Shown: in pieces, positions 1 to 9,495 of the stretch
How the letters are laid out: every line of letters begins with the position of its first letter
Numbering within the stretch: position 1 is the first letter of the stretch
Assembly (NCBI GenBank): GCA_046566145.1
Contig: JBKHXF010000009.1
Span: 1-64,000, forward strand
DNA length: 64,000 nucleotides
From: JBKHXF01 sp046566145
Lineage (GTDB): Bacteria > Actinomycetota > Nitriliruptoria > Nitriliruptorales > Nitriliruptoraceae
Reading direction: 5' to 3'
The notes under the pieces: model-generated
Databases searched by the model: none
Seen by the model: only the letters and a program-made list of their open reading frames with translations
What the model was told of the DNA's origin: nothing
Translations under genes and position numbers: made by a program

Positions 1-242
1 TGGTTGTCAGTGACCTCACGGGTGTCCCGTCCCCCGACCTGATCACCAGCCTAATCCTGCCGATCCCTCGGCCGGGCCGGAGCGCCCATTGCGGCAGGCG
101 GTTAGCTCTCGGCTGTCAGGGTCGGGCTCCCGCGGCCCATACGCGGCCCACGGGGCTTCGAAGGCCTCAATCGCCCCTCGGCCCCGAAGCTGCGAATGCG
201 CCCAACTCCCCAAGGCTTTGCCGCTACAGGCTGATTCTCGGT
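1..242. other. Non-coding left edge, downstream of tRNA-Arg
   Basis: I see no convincing gene here. The composition looks less GC-extreme than the rest of the window, and there is no codon bias in any frame. The stretch lies directly 3' of the minus-strand tRNA-Arg, a place where integrated elements often end. The part of an element that would settle this lies outside the window. I found no repeat of the tRNA 3' end inside the window. Confidence 0.4.
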
Positions 243-318
243 TGGCGCCCCCGGCAGGAATCGAACCTGCGACGCACGGTTTAGGAAACCGACGCTCTAT
301 CCACTGAGCTACGGGGGC
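243..318 (-). tRNA. tRNA-Arg (anticodon CCT)
   Basis: Read on the minus strand this folds as a complete tRNA: acceptor GCCCCCG pairs with CGGGGGC, the D stem is GCTC/GAGC, the anticodon loop is TTCCTAA and the T arm is GCAGG-TTCGATT-CCTGC. The anticodon CCT reads AGG codons, which are rare in such GC-rich genomes. The 3' CCA is encoded (243-245). The outermost anticodon-stem pair is a T-T mismatch. A TACCCT hexamer sits 11 bp upstream of the 5' end. Confidence 0.95.
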
Positions 319-329
319 GGGACGTGCGG

Positions 330-335
330 AGGGTA
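330..335 (-). promoter_or_regulatory. -10 element of tRNA-Arg
   Basis: TACCCT on the minus strand, 11 bp upstream of the mature tRNA 5' end. This places the transcription start about 4-5 nt before the tRNA. It matches the TA(G/C)NNT hexamer found before many other genes in this window. Confidence 0.6.
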
Positions 336-378
336 GCCACGCGCCGTGTCCCGGCCCGACGCCGGAGGGGTCCCGCGG

Positions 379-1104
379 TCAGGCGGTCGGGGGCCTGGCC
401 GCCGGGAGGGTGACCCGGAACTCGGTCCCGGTGCGACCGCGGTGGTGCGACACGGTGCCGCCCATCGCGGTGATGAAGGTCCGCACGACCGCGAGGCCCA
501 GCCCGCTGCCCCCGAGGCGCTGCGAATCCGGGCCGCGGGCCCACGGCTCGAACATGCGCGTCGCGACCTCGTCGGGGATGGCGCCCCCGTCGTCCGACAC
601 CGAGATCGTGACCTGGTCGCCGTCGCGTCGCGCACGGATCCGGACCGCGGGGCCACCGTGACGCAGCGCGTTGCCGATGAGGTTCACGAGGACCTGCTGC
701 AGCCGGAACGGGTCGGCGAGCGCGCAGAGCCCCGACGGGACCGCCACCGAGACCGCCGTGTCGGCGTGCTCGTCGACCTCGTCGAGCGCGGCCGCCACCG
801 CGTCGGCGACGCGGACGGGCTCGGTCGCCACGTCGACGCCGCCGTCCGGGGACCGGGCCAGCGCGGTGAGGTCGAGCAGCAGCCGGTGGATGGAGCGACC
901 GCGCGCGACCATCCGGTCGAGCAGTTCGTCCACCGTCTCGTCCGGCAGGTCGTGCCGGCGCTCACGCAGCGTCTCGGCGGCGGTGAGCATCGCGGCGACC
1001 GCGTTCGCGAGGTCGTGCCGGGCGAGCGCAGGCATGCCGGACAGGGGCACCGACGTCACCGGTGTCGATCCCCCGTGGACCGCCTCCTCGCCCTCGGAGT
1101 GCAA
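379..1104 (-). CDS. Orphan sensor histidine kinase, soluble
   Basis: A histidine kinase core of about 241 residues without a membrane or obvious sensor domain. The H-box reads ARHDLANAV, with the phospho-acceptor His near residue 30. The HATPase domain has an N-box (NLIGNALRHG), a G1 box (SDDGGAIP) and a G2 box (GGSGLGLAVV). It would autophosphorylate and pass phosphate to an unknown response regulator; none is encoded nearby. The coordinates use a TTG start at 1104. In-frame GTG at 1059 and ATG at 1035 are alternatives, and the latter would leave only five residues before the H-box His. It is divergent from the next two kinases and may work with them. Confidence 0.85.
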   Translation of the reverse strand: MHSEGEEAVHGGSTPVTSVPLSGMPALARHDLANAVAAMLTAAETLRERRHDLPDETVDELLDRMVARGRSIHRLLLDLTALARSPDGGVDVATEPVRVADAVAAALDEVDEHADTAVSVAVPSGLCALADPFRLQQVLVNLIGNALRHGGPAVRIRARRDGDQVTISVSDDGGAIPDEVATRMFEPWARGPDSQRLGGSGLGLAVVRTFITAMGGTVSHHRGRTGTEFRVTLPAARPPTA

Positions 1105-1329
1105 CCCTCACGTGCTCCCTACTCCCCCGTGCGGACAGCATCCGGCACACGGGCCCGGTCGGCAAGGACCGGGACGCCACCCCGTGCGGAGGCCGACCGG
1201 ACGCGACGCCTCGGACGCGATCGGTGGTCCACCCGGCGTGGTCATCCCGGACCATGCGACGCGTCCGACCGGACGTCGGGCGTGTGGGAACTCTCCCGCG
1301 AGCGGCCCCCGCGGGACCGGCGGCCGACG

Positions 1330-1335
1330 TACCCT
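1330..1335 (+). promoter_or_regulatory. -10 element of kinase pair
   Basis: TACCCT, 34 bp upstream of the GTG start at 1370. No clear -35 box is visible. It probably drives both kinases at 1370-4190. Confidence 0.45.
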
Positions 1336-1369
1336 TCGCCAACGGGAACGCTGGACGGGGAGACGTCGC

Positions 1370-2776
1370 GTGGACGTGACGACCGGGATGCGGCGGGTCC
1401 GCCTCGTCATCGGTCTGCTCTCCTGCCTCTTCGTCGGCGTCGCCCTGCTGGTCGGCGACGTCGAGCGGGAGTTCGTCCCGCTCCCGGTCGCGCTCGTGAT
1501 CGTCCTCGTCCCGCTGGGGCTGGCCAACGTCGTGTCGCTCGAGGGCGAGCGCCGGCGGTGGGCCCACGCCGCCGACGTCGAGCTCGCCATCGACTCGCTC
1601 ACGGCCGTGGCCATGGTCCAGCTCAGCGCCGGCGTCACCCCGGTCGTGCTCATCCCGCCCATCCTCATCCTGGTGGTGTTCGAGGCCGCGGCCCGTCGCC
1701 ACGAGCGCGGCGGGGCACTCGTCGGGTTCGTGCTCGGCGCGGGCGTGTCGGCGCTGCGCATCCTCGGGATCCCGCCGGAGGCCGTCCCGCCCCGCTTCGG
1801 CTGGTCCAACGTGCTCACGATGGTCCTGCTGCTCCCGGTCGGGGGGTGGATCCTCGGGAGCACGTTCGCGTCCCGCGACCGGGTCGCCGCCGACCTGCGC
1901 CGGGTCAACGACGTGCTCGCGGAGCGCACCGACGAGCTCGCCCGCGTCAACGACGAGCTCGGCCTCTCCAACCGGCAGCTCGCCGCCGTCAACGACGAGC
2001 TCGAGCTCTTCGCCGCGATGGTCGCCCACGACCTGAAGTCCCCACTCGGGTCGATGATGGGGTTCGCACGGCTCGCGCGACGGCAGGCGGTCCCCGCGCC
2101 GGCGGACGCACACCTCGACCGGATCGTCGAGTCGGGGGAGCGGGCCGTCGCGATGATCGACGCGATGCTCCACCACGCCCGGTCGGTGTCGACCGCCCCG
2201 AACCTGCGGACGGTCCCGCTCGTCGACGTCGTCGGGGCCGCCATCGCCGACCTCGACGACGAGGTGGTCGAGCTCGACGCCGAGGTCGAGGTGGACACCC
2301 CGCACAGCGTGCGCTCCGACCCGACGCTGCTGCGGGTCGTCGTCCAGAACCTGCTCGCCAACGCCCTGCGCTACCACGCCCCCGACGCACGACCGCGTGT
2401 GCGGGTCCGCAGCACCCGCCCACCCGGCTCCGCTGCACCCGTGGTGCTCCTCGTCGTCGAGGACGCCGGGGTGGGCATCGCCGCCGAGGACCGCGCGCGC
2501 GTGTTCGAGGTCGGCCAGCGGCTGCAGGCGGTCGACCGACCCGGGACCGGTCTGGGCCTCGCCACCGTCCGCACGCTGGTGCACCGCCTCGGCGGCGAGG
2601 TCGGCATCGACGACTCCGAGCTCGGCGGGACCGCCGTGACCGTGGCGTTGCCGCCGGCGCTCGGGAGCGACCGACCGGCGACCGTGGTCGTCGACCCCCT
2701 CGACGCGTCGACCTCGACCGCGCCCGCGGCCCCGCGCCCGCTCGCGGGCAAGGTCCCCCAGGGCGACCCGACCTGA
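1370..2776 (+). CDS. Membrane sensor histidine kinase (4-TM class)
   Basis: A 468-residue kinase. About 160 N-terminal residues form four or more hydrophobic membrane segments with almost no extracytoplasmic domain. A short coiled coil with repeated RVND/AVND units follows, then HisKA (AHDLKSP, His about 220), an N-box (QNLLANALRYH), G1 (VEDAGVGI) and G2 (GTGLGLATV). The GTG start at 1370 is chosen because GGGGAG lies 7 bp upstream. Such kinases usually sense through the membrane; the ligand is unknown. It is followed 46 bp later by a paralogue with the same layout, and no response regulator is adjacent. Confidence 0.9.
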   Translation: MDVTTGMRRVRLVIGLLSCLFVGVALLVGDVEREFVPLPVALVIVLVPLGLANVVSLEGERRRWAHAADVELAIDSLTAVAMVQLSAGVTPVVLIPPILILVVFEAAARRHERGGALVGFVLGAGVSALRILGIPPEAVPPRFGWSNVLTMVLLLPVGGWILGSTFASRDRVAADLRRVNDVLAERTDELARVNDELGLSNRQLAAVNDELELFAAMVAHDLKSPLGSMMGFARLARRQAVPAPADAHLDRIVESGERAVAMIDAMLHHARSVSTAPNLRTVPLVDVVGAAIADLDDEVVELDAEVEVDTPHSVRSDPTLLRVVVQNLLANALRYHAPDARPRVRVRSTRPPGSAAPVVLLVVEDAGVGIAAEDRARVFEVGQRLQAVDRPGTGLGLATVRTLVHRLGGEVGIDDSELGGTAVTVALPPALGSDRPATVVVDPLDASTSTAPAAPRPLAGKVPQGDPT

Positions 2777-2822
2777 CCGCACCGGCCCGGCGTGGGCCCC
2801 GACGCGGCAGCGACGAGGCGAC

Positions 2823-4190
2823 GTGACCATCCACCCAGACACCGACCGTCCCGCCGACGCGGGTGCGACGGCGCTGGCCCGTGGCGTGCGACGGGGTCGG
2901 ACCGGCATCGTGCTGCTGCTCGCCAGCATCGGCCTGCTCGAGGCCACCGGGGTCGTGGTCGGCACCGACGGCGACGTGCCCCTGCTGCTGACCGCCGCGA
3001 TCGTCGGTCCGCTCCTGGCCGCGAACGTCGTGTCCGTGCTCGCCGAACGTCGTGGCCGGGGCGACGCCCCGTCGACGGTCCGTGCCGAGATCGCCCTCGA
3101 CGCGGCCGCAGCGGTCGTGTCCGGATCGTTCGGGGCCGCGATGTTCGGGGCGATCGCGGTGCCGCCGATCCTCCTGCTCGTCTCGGCGGCCGTGGCCATG
3201 CGGCGTCCCGTGTGGCCGGGCGTGCTCGTGTCGCTCGGGGCCGGGGCCACCATCGCCACGCTGCGGCTCGCCGGGGTGACGCCCACGGCGACCTCGGCGG
3301 GGGGCCCGGTCGTCGCGACCCTGCTGCTGGTGGGCGTGCCCGGGCTCCTCGCCGCGCTGGTCGGCGCCCTCGCGCTCGGGCGGGAGCGGCTGCTCGCCGA
3401 CGTCCGGGCGAGCCACGCGGCGCTCGCGGCGAGGGGCGCCGAGCTCGACGCGACGAACACCCGGCTGGTGGAGGCGAACCGCGGGCTGGAGCGGTTCGCG
3501 TCGATCGTCGCCCACGACCTGCGCACGCCGCTGACCACGATCACCGGCTACGCCGAGCTGCTCCAGCTGCGCGACGACCTGCCGGAGCCGGCCCGGACCT
3601 TCGTCGACCGGATCCACGAGGGGGCCCGTCGTGCCGAGGAGCTGGTCGTCACGCTGCTGCGCCACGCCCGGACCGTCGCGACCGACCCGGACGACGTTCC
3701 GGTCGACCTCGACTCGGCGGTCGCCGACGCGCTCGACGACCTCGCCAGCACCGTGGAGCAGCGCGGCGGCGAGGTCGTGGTCGAGCCGCTCGGCTGGGCG
3801 CAGGGCGACCCGGTCCTGCTGCGGCAGGTCCTGCAGAACCTGCTCGCGAACGCCCTGTGCTACCACCGGCTCGGGCAGGCACCCCGCGTCCACGTCCACG
3901 TCCTGCGTCGCGACGGCGCCACCGTCGAGCTCGCCGTCGACGACGACGGCGTCGGCATCCCCGAGGAGGACCGGGAGCACGTCCTCGAGTTCGGCACGCG
4001 CCTGCGGTCCGTCGAGGCGGACGGCTCCGGGGTCGGCCTCGCGACCTGCGTGCTCGCGCTCGGGCGGATCGGCGGGGGACTCGTCGTCGAGGCGTCCCCG
4101 TCGGGCGGTGCCCGGATGCGCCTCGACCTGCGGGCGTCGTCGGCCCCGGGGACGACCGCCGGCGTGCGGTCGGCTCGGGGGGCCGGTTAG
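2823..4190 (+). CDS. Membrane sensor histidine kinase, paralogue of the preceding gene
   Basis: 455 residues with the same architecture as the kinase just upstream: hydrophobic segments at roughly residues 25-190, a short coiled coil, HisKA (AHDLRTPL, His about 231), an N-box (QNLLANALCYH), G1 (VDDDGVGIPEED) and G2 (GSGVGLATC). The shared order and motifs point to tandem duplication followed by divergence. The pair probably forms one transcript (46-bp gap, no -10 between them). The gene ends with TAG overlapping by 4 bp the stop of the convergent flavoprotein gene. No receiver-domain partner is in the window. Confidence 0.9.
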   Translation: MTIHPDTDRPADAGATALARGVRRGRTGIVLLLASIGLLEATGVVVGTDGDVPLLLTAAIVGPLLAANVVSVLAERRGRGDAPSTVRAEIALDAAAAVVSGSFGAAMFGAIAVPPILLLVSAAVAMRRPVWPGVLVSLGAGATIATLRLAGVTPTATSAGGPVVATLLLVGVPGLLAALVGALALGRERLLADVRASHAALAARGAELDATNTRLVEANRGLERFASIVAHDLRTPLTTITGYAELLQLRDDLPEPARTFVDRIHEGARRAEELVVTLLRHARTVATDPDDVPVDLDSAVADALDDLASTVEQRGGEVVVEPLGWAQGDPVLLRQVLQNLLANALCYHRLGQAPRVHVHVLRRDGATVELAVDDDGVGIPEEDREHVLEFGTRLRSVEADGSGVGLATCVLALGRIGGGLVVEASPSGGARMRLDLRASSAPGTTAGVRSARGAG

Positions 4191-5413
4191 CCGGTCGGCG
4201 CGTCCGGGTCGGCCATCGCCCGCAGGCCGGGGCGTTCGACCCGGCGCACGTCCGCCGGCGCGGGCTCGTTGCGCCCCGGCGCGTGCCCGACCACGCCGGA
4301 GAGCCCACCGACCTGCCACAGGTGGCGGACGTCGATCGCGTCGTGCAGCAGCGGGACCACCCGGTCGACCAGCGGCGCGGCGAGCCGCAGCGGCCCGACC
4401 TGCGCGACGCCCGTGCCACCGCCGAGGGTGATGACCCAGCCCAGGTCGACGAGCCGGGCCGTCCTCAGCGCCCGCCCGTCGTCGGCGGCCACGCCGGCGG
4501 CGTTGCGTCCGGCGACGTCGCCCGCGCGGGTCGCGACCTGCGCCGACATCGGCAGGGGCCGACCGAGCACGTCGCGGTGCGCGGCCACGTCGCCGGCGGC
4601 GAGCACGCGCCGGCGGCCGACCACCCGGAGGTGCTCGTCCACGGCGAGGCGCCCGCGGGACGTGACGGCCCCCGGCAGCAGCGTGGTCGCGTCGGCGGCG
4701 AACCCGGTCGCCCAGACCACCAGCCCCGGACGGAGCTCCTCGCCCGTCCAGGCGCCGTCCTCGTCGACCCGGGTGACGCCGGTGCCGAGGACGACGTCGA
4801 CGCCGCGCCGGCGCAGCACCGCCCGGGCGTGGCGACCGAGCGAGCGCGGCAGGTCGGGCAGCAGGCGCGGGCCGGCCTCGAGCAGCGTCACGCGGGTGTC
4901 GGGGTGGGTGTCGGCGACCTCGCCGGCGACCTGCACGCCCGTCGCGCCGCCGCCGACGACCACGACGTTCGCGGGGCCCCGCTCGACGGCCTGGCGGATC
5001 CGCAGCGCGTCGGCGACGGTCCGCAGCGGCAGGGTGTGCTCGGCGACGCCGGGCAGGTCGGGGACCTCGGGCCGCGCGCCGGCGGTGAGCACGACCGCCC
5101 GGGCGGTGTGCAGGCGCCCGGCGTCGTCGAGGACCTCCACCCGGTCGTCGTGCTCCACCAGGGACGTCACCGCGTTGGCCTGGACCCGGACCCGCGGCAG
5201 CAGCACCCCGACGGGCGCCCAGCCGTCACCGACGGGGGCCGCGCCGGCGGCGACGCCGGCGAGCCGGGTGGCGAGCTGGTGGCTGCCGGTCGGGTCGAGC
5301 AGCGTCACCGACGCGCCGAAGACCCGCGCGGCGCGGGCCGCGTGGACCCCGGCGTAGCCGGCGCCGACGACGAGCACGTCGGAGATCGGGGCGTCGGTCG
5401 GGGTCGGCGGCAC
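4187..5413 (-). CDS. FAD-dependent pyridine nucleotide oxidoreductase, NDH-2-like
   Basis: A flavoprotein of about 408 residues with two dinucleotide folds: the FAD site VVGAGYAGVHA at the N-terminus and the NAD(P)H site VVGGGATGVQVAGE near the middle. A second FAD motif (VLAAGDVAAH) follows in the C-terminal third. This is the type II NADH dehydrogenase / AIF family, which oxidises NAD(P)H and reduces quinones or other acceptors at the membrane. The GTG at 5413 is preferred because GGAG lies 6 bp upstream; an upstream in-frame GTG at 5470 lacks one and would overlap the hairpin at 5467-5492. It lies 85 bp downstream of the spermidine-synthase-like gene on the same strand. The true electron acceptor cannot be read from sequence. 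Confidence 0.8.
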   Translation of the reverse strand: MPPTPTDAPISDVLVVGAGYAGVHAARAARVFGASVTLLDPTGSHQLATRLAGVAAGAAPVGDGWAPVGVLLPRVRVQANAVTSLVEHDDRVEVLDDAGRLHTARAVVLTAGARPEVPDLPGVAEHTLPLRTVADALRIRQAVERGPANVVVVGGGATGVQVAGEVADTHPDTRVTLLEAGPRLLPDLPRSLGRHARAVLRRRGVDVVLGTGVTRVDEDGAWTGEELRPGLVVWATGFAADATTLLPGAVTSRGRLAVDEHLRVVGRRRVLAAGDVAAHRDVLGRPLPMSAQVATRAGDVAGRNAAGVAADDGRALRTARLVDLGWVITLGGGTGVAQVGPLRLAAPLVDRVVPLLHDAIDVRHLWQVGGLSGVVGHAPGRNEPAPADVRRVERPGLRAMADPDAPTG

Positions 5414-5466
5414 GTCGGGCTCCGGACGGGAGGGAGGGTGCAGGATGCCATCCCCGGTTCGGAGCG

Positions 5467-5492
5467 GCACGGTCCGCCCGACGGGACCGTGC
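5467..5492. terminator. Hairpin between spermidine-synthase-like gene and flavoprotein
   Basis: GCACGGTCC (5467-5475) pairs with GGACCGTGC (5484-5492) around an 8-nt loop. It sits just past the stop of the upstream minus-strand gene (5499). No T-run follows. The arms resemble those of the 32-bp intergenic repeat family described elsewhere in this annotation. Confidence 0.5.
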
Positions 5493-5498
5493 GTTCCC

Positions 5499-6983
5499 TC
5501 AGCGGCTCGGCAGCGGCGTCAGCAGCTGGTCGACGGGGGCGTGGTCGTCGGTGAGCACGTCGGCCCCACCGACCCACGCGTCGAGCTCGGCGCCGGCCAG
5601 CACGACCTCGTCGTCGCCCCGTCCGGCGTTGCGCGCCAGCACCGCGTCGACGTCGATCTCCCCGTCCGAGGCGACCACGATGAAGTTGCCGCCGGTGGAG
5701 ACGCTGCGGGCAGCGAAGCGCTCCGCCGGCGCGAACACCGCGACGTCGGCGAACACGGCCTGCAGCGTCGCGACCTCGGCCCGCACCAGGTCGCGGGGGC
5801 CGTAGTCGATGATGTTGAGCGCGTAGGTCCCGCCGGGGCGGAGCACCCGGGCGATGTCGTCCGCGAACTCGCGGGTGGTGAGGTGCCACGGCACCGACAC
5901 GCCCCCGAACGCGTCGCCGATGACGACGTCGGCCGACGCGTCCGGCAGCCGCTCCAGGGTCAGGCGGGCGTCGCCGGTGGAGGTGGTGGTGCGGGTCGCC
6001 TCGGCGTCGAAGCCGAGCTCGTCCTCGACGAGCTCGACGAGCAGCGGGTCAAGCTCGAGCACGACCGAGGTCGAGCCGGGACGGACCGCCGCGAGCCAGC
6101 GCGGCATGGAGAACCCGCCGCCCCCGACGTGCACGACGTCGAGCGGCTCGCCCGCCGGCGCGACCGACTCGACGACGTCGGACAGCACCTGCGTGTAGGT
6201 GAACTCGAGGTGGGTCGGGTCGTCGAGGTCGACGTAGGAGTGGCGCAGCGTGTCGAGCCACAGCACCCGGCCCGACGCCCGCTCCGGGTCGACGTCGACG
6301 CGGGCGCAGAAGTACTTCGACTCGTGCTCGCACGGGTCGGCCGCGACGAACGAGAACAGCCCGGCCGCCAGCACCGCGCCGAGCACGGTGGCGCCGAGCG
6401 TCCGGCGGGAGCGCAGCCACACGGCCGTCGCGAGCCCGAGCAGCACCAGCCCGCCGGAGACGATCCGGATGGTCGGCCGGGTCGGCAGGGCCGACACGAG
6501 CAGGAACCCGGTCAGGAACGTGCCGACGATCGCGCCGACGGTCGACAGGGCCGAGAGCCGCCCGACCACGCGACCCGTCTCGTCGAGCGAGGTGAGCTGC
6601 AGCTTGATGACGACGGGGGTCACGGCCGACAGCACCGCCGCCGGCGTGAAGAACGCGAGCAGGCACATCGTCACGACGACCGACGGGCCGGCGCCGCGCA
6701 GGCCCGCACCGAGCCCGTCGATGATCGGGATCGACACGAACGACAGCGCCCCACCGGCGACGATGAGCGGGGCCAGCAGGGTGCGCGGCTCGCCCCGGTC
6801 GGCGGCCCTGCCGCCGAGCCACGAGCCGAGCGCGATGCCAGCGAGGATCGTCCCGATGATGGCGGTGAACGTCTCGAGGGTCACGCCGACGTACGGCGCG
6901 AGCAGGCGGCCGGCCAGGATCTCGAGGACCAGGACGGCCGCGGACGTGACGAACACGAGGGCGGAGGCGGCGAGGCGGGGCAT
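5499..6983 (-). CDS. Membrane-anchored spermidine synthase-like protein (MFS-like + SpeE-like fusion)
   Basis: 494 residues. The N-terminal 200 residues form six to seven hydrophobic helices. The C-terminal half is a SAM/dcSAM-binding Rossmann fold of the polyamine-synthase type (VVHVGGGGFSMPRWL, then VLELDPLL and GDARLTLERL). At the place where active aminopropyltransferases carry their catalytic Asp region the sequence reads VVIGDAFGG, so true spermidine synthase activity is doubtful. Fused proteins of this type are common in bacteria and mostly uncharacterised. The ATG at 6983 precedes the first helix. A CATACT hexamer ends 8 bp upstream, so the message could be leaderless. The flavoprotein follows on the same strand. 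Confidence 0.75.
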   Translation of the reverse strand: MPRLAASALVFVTSAAVLVLEILAGRLLAPYVGVTLETFTAIIGTILAGIALGSWLGGRAADRGEPRTLLAPLIVAGGALSFVSIPIIDGLGAGLRGAGPSVVVTMCLLAFFTPAAVLSAVTPVVIKLQLTSLDETGRVVGRLSALSTVGAIVGTFLTGFLLVSALPTRPTIRIVSGGLVLLGLATAVWLRSRRTLGATVLGAVLAAGLFSFVAADPCEHESKYFCARVDVDPERASGRVLWLDTLRHSYVDLDDPTHLEFTYTQVLSDVVESVAPAGEPLDVVHVGGGGFSMPRWLAAVRPGSTSVVLELDPLLVELVEDELGFDAEATRTTTSTGDARLTLERLPDASADVVIGDAFGGVSVPWHLTTREFADDIARVLRPGGTYALNIIDYGPRDLVRAEVATLQAVFADVAVFAPAERFAARSVSTGGNFIVVASDGEIDVDAVLARNAGRGDDEVVLAGAELDAWVGGADVLTDDHAPVDQLLTPLPSR

Positions 6984-7073
6984 GGCGCGGCAGTATGCCG
7001 ACCACCCGGGTGACCCACCCCACCGGGGCGCGTGACCGTCCGACCAGCGACCGCACACCGACCGGAGCGATCC

Positions 7074-7748
7074 GTGGGGCTGACCCGCACCGAGCGCGAC
7101 CTGGCGCTGCTCCACGTCGCGCTGCTCGCGGCCGCCGCGGTGGTGCTCGCGCCGGGCGGACCGCGGGGCTGGCGGCTCGTCGGCCTCGTCGTCGGCTACC
7201 AGGTCGCGCTGCTCGCGCTCGCGTGGTGGCGCGCCGACCGCGACCTCGTGCGGCTGTGGTGGTTCGCCGCGTCGTTCTCCGTGTGGATGCTGCTGCCCGA
7301 CGCGGTCCTGCACCGCGCGCTCGGGATCCTGCGGTTCCCGCCGGACGGCGCCCCCGACATGCTCGGCGTCACCATCGCGATGGCCGGGATGTGGGCCGTG
7401 CCGGCCGTGGTCGTCGTGACCGTCGCCCGTGGCGTCGAGGAGCGCCGGGGACGGTCGGCCGCCGGCGTGGCCGCCGGGCTCGTCGGGCTGGTCGTGTTCG
7501 TCGCCGCCGAGGCGGTCCTGCCGCGGCTCGGCGTGTGGGTGCCGACGGCCGTCACGACGCTCGGGACCGTCGCGCTCTACATCGTCCCCGCCGAGGTGCT
7601 GCTCTCGGTCGTCCTGCACGACGCCGCCGGCGCCCTCGCCACCCGCCGGCCCGCCGCCGTCGCCGGCGGCACCGCGCTGGTGATGCTGCTCTACACCGGC
7701 GCCGCGTGCGTGTCGTACCTGGTCGTCGAGCAGGTCCTGTTGGCCTGA
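7074..7748 (+). CDS. Integral membrane protein of unknown function
   Basis: About 224 residues with six or seven hydrophobic segments separated by short charged loops. I do not recognise the family. The most distinctive part is the middle, WMLLPDAVLHRAL then RFPPDGAPDMLGV, followed by AGMWAVPAVV. It carries no catalytic motif I can name. The GTG at 7074 is chosen because GGAG lies 6 bp upstream; an in-frame GTG at 7032 is possible but has no Shine-Dalgarno sequence. It lies divergent from the spermidine-synthase-like gene and 73 bp before ettA, which has its own -10. Confidence 0.7.
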   Translation: MGLTRTERDLALLHVALLAAAAVVLAPGGPRGWRLVGLVVGYQVALLALAWWRADRDLVRLWWFAASFSVWMLLPDAVLHRALGILRFPPDGAPDMLGVTIAMAGMWAVPAVVVVTVARGVEERRGRSAAGVAAGLVGLVVFVAAEAVLPRLGVWVPTAVTTLGTVALYIVPAEVLLSVVLHDAAGALATRRPAAVAGGTALVMLLYTGAACVSYLVVEQVLLA

Positions 7749-7770
7749 ACCGACCCCCTCCCGCCACGGC

Positions 7771-7776
7771 TACCGT
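7771..7776 (+). promoter_or_regulatory. -10 element of ettA
   Basis: TACCGT, 45 bp upstream of the ettA start. Same hexamer class as other promoters in the window. Confidence 0.4.
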
Positions 7777-7821
7777 CGCGGGCCACGTCGCACCCACCTC
7801 CCCAGCTCAGGAGCACCACCC

Positions 7822-9491
<1,670 letters not shown>

Positions 9492-9495
<4 letters not shown>

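Noticed and set aside
346..2826. Very long open frames on several strands at once, such as an 826-codon plus-strand frame over the kinases
   Set aside because: High GC content removes stop codons. These frames have Arg/Pro/Ala-rich translations without motifs, and the kinase motifs sit in other frames.
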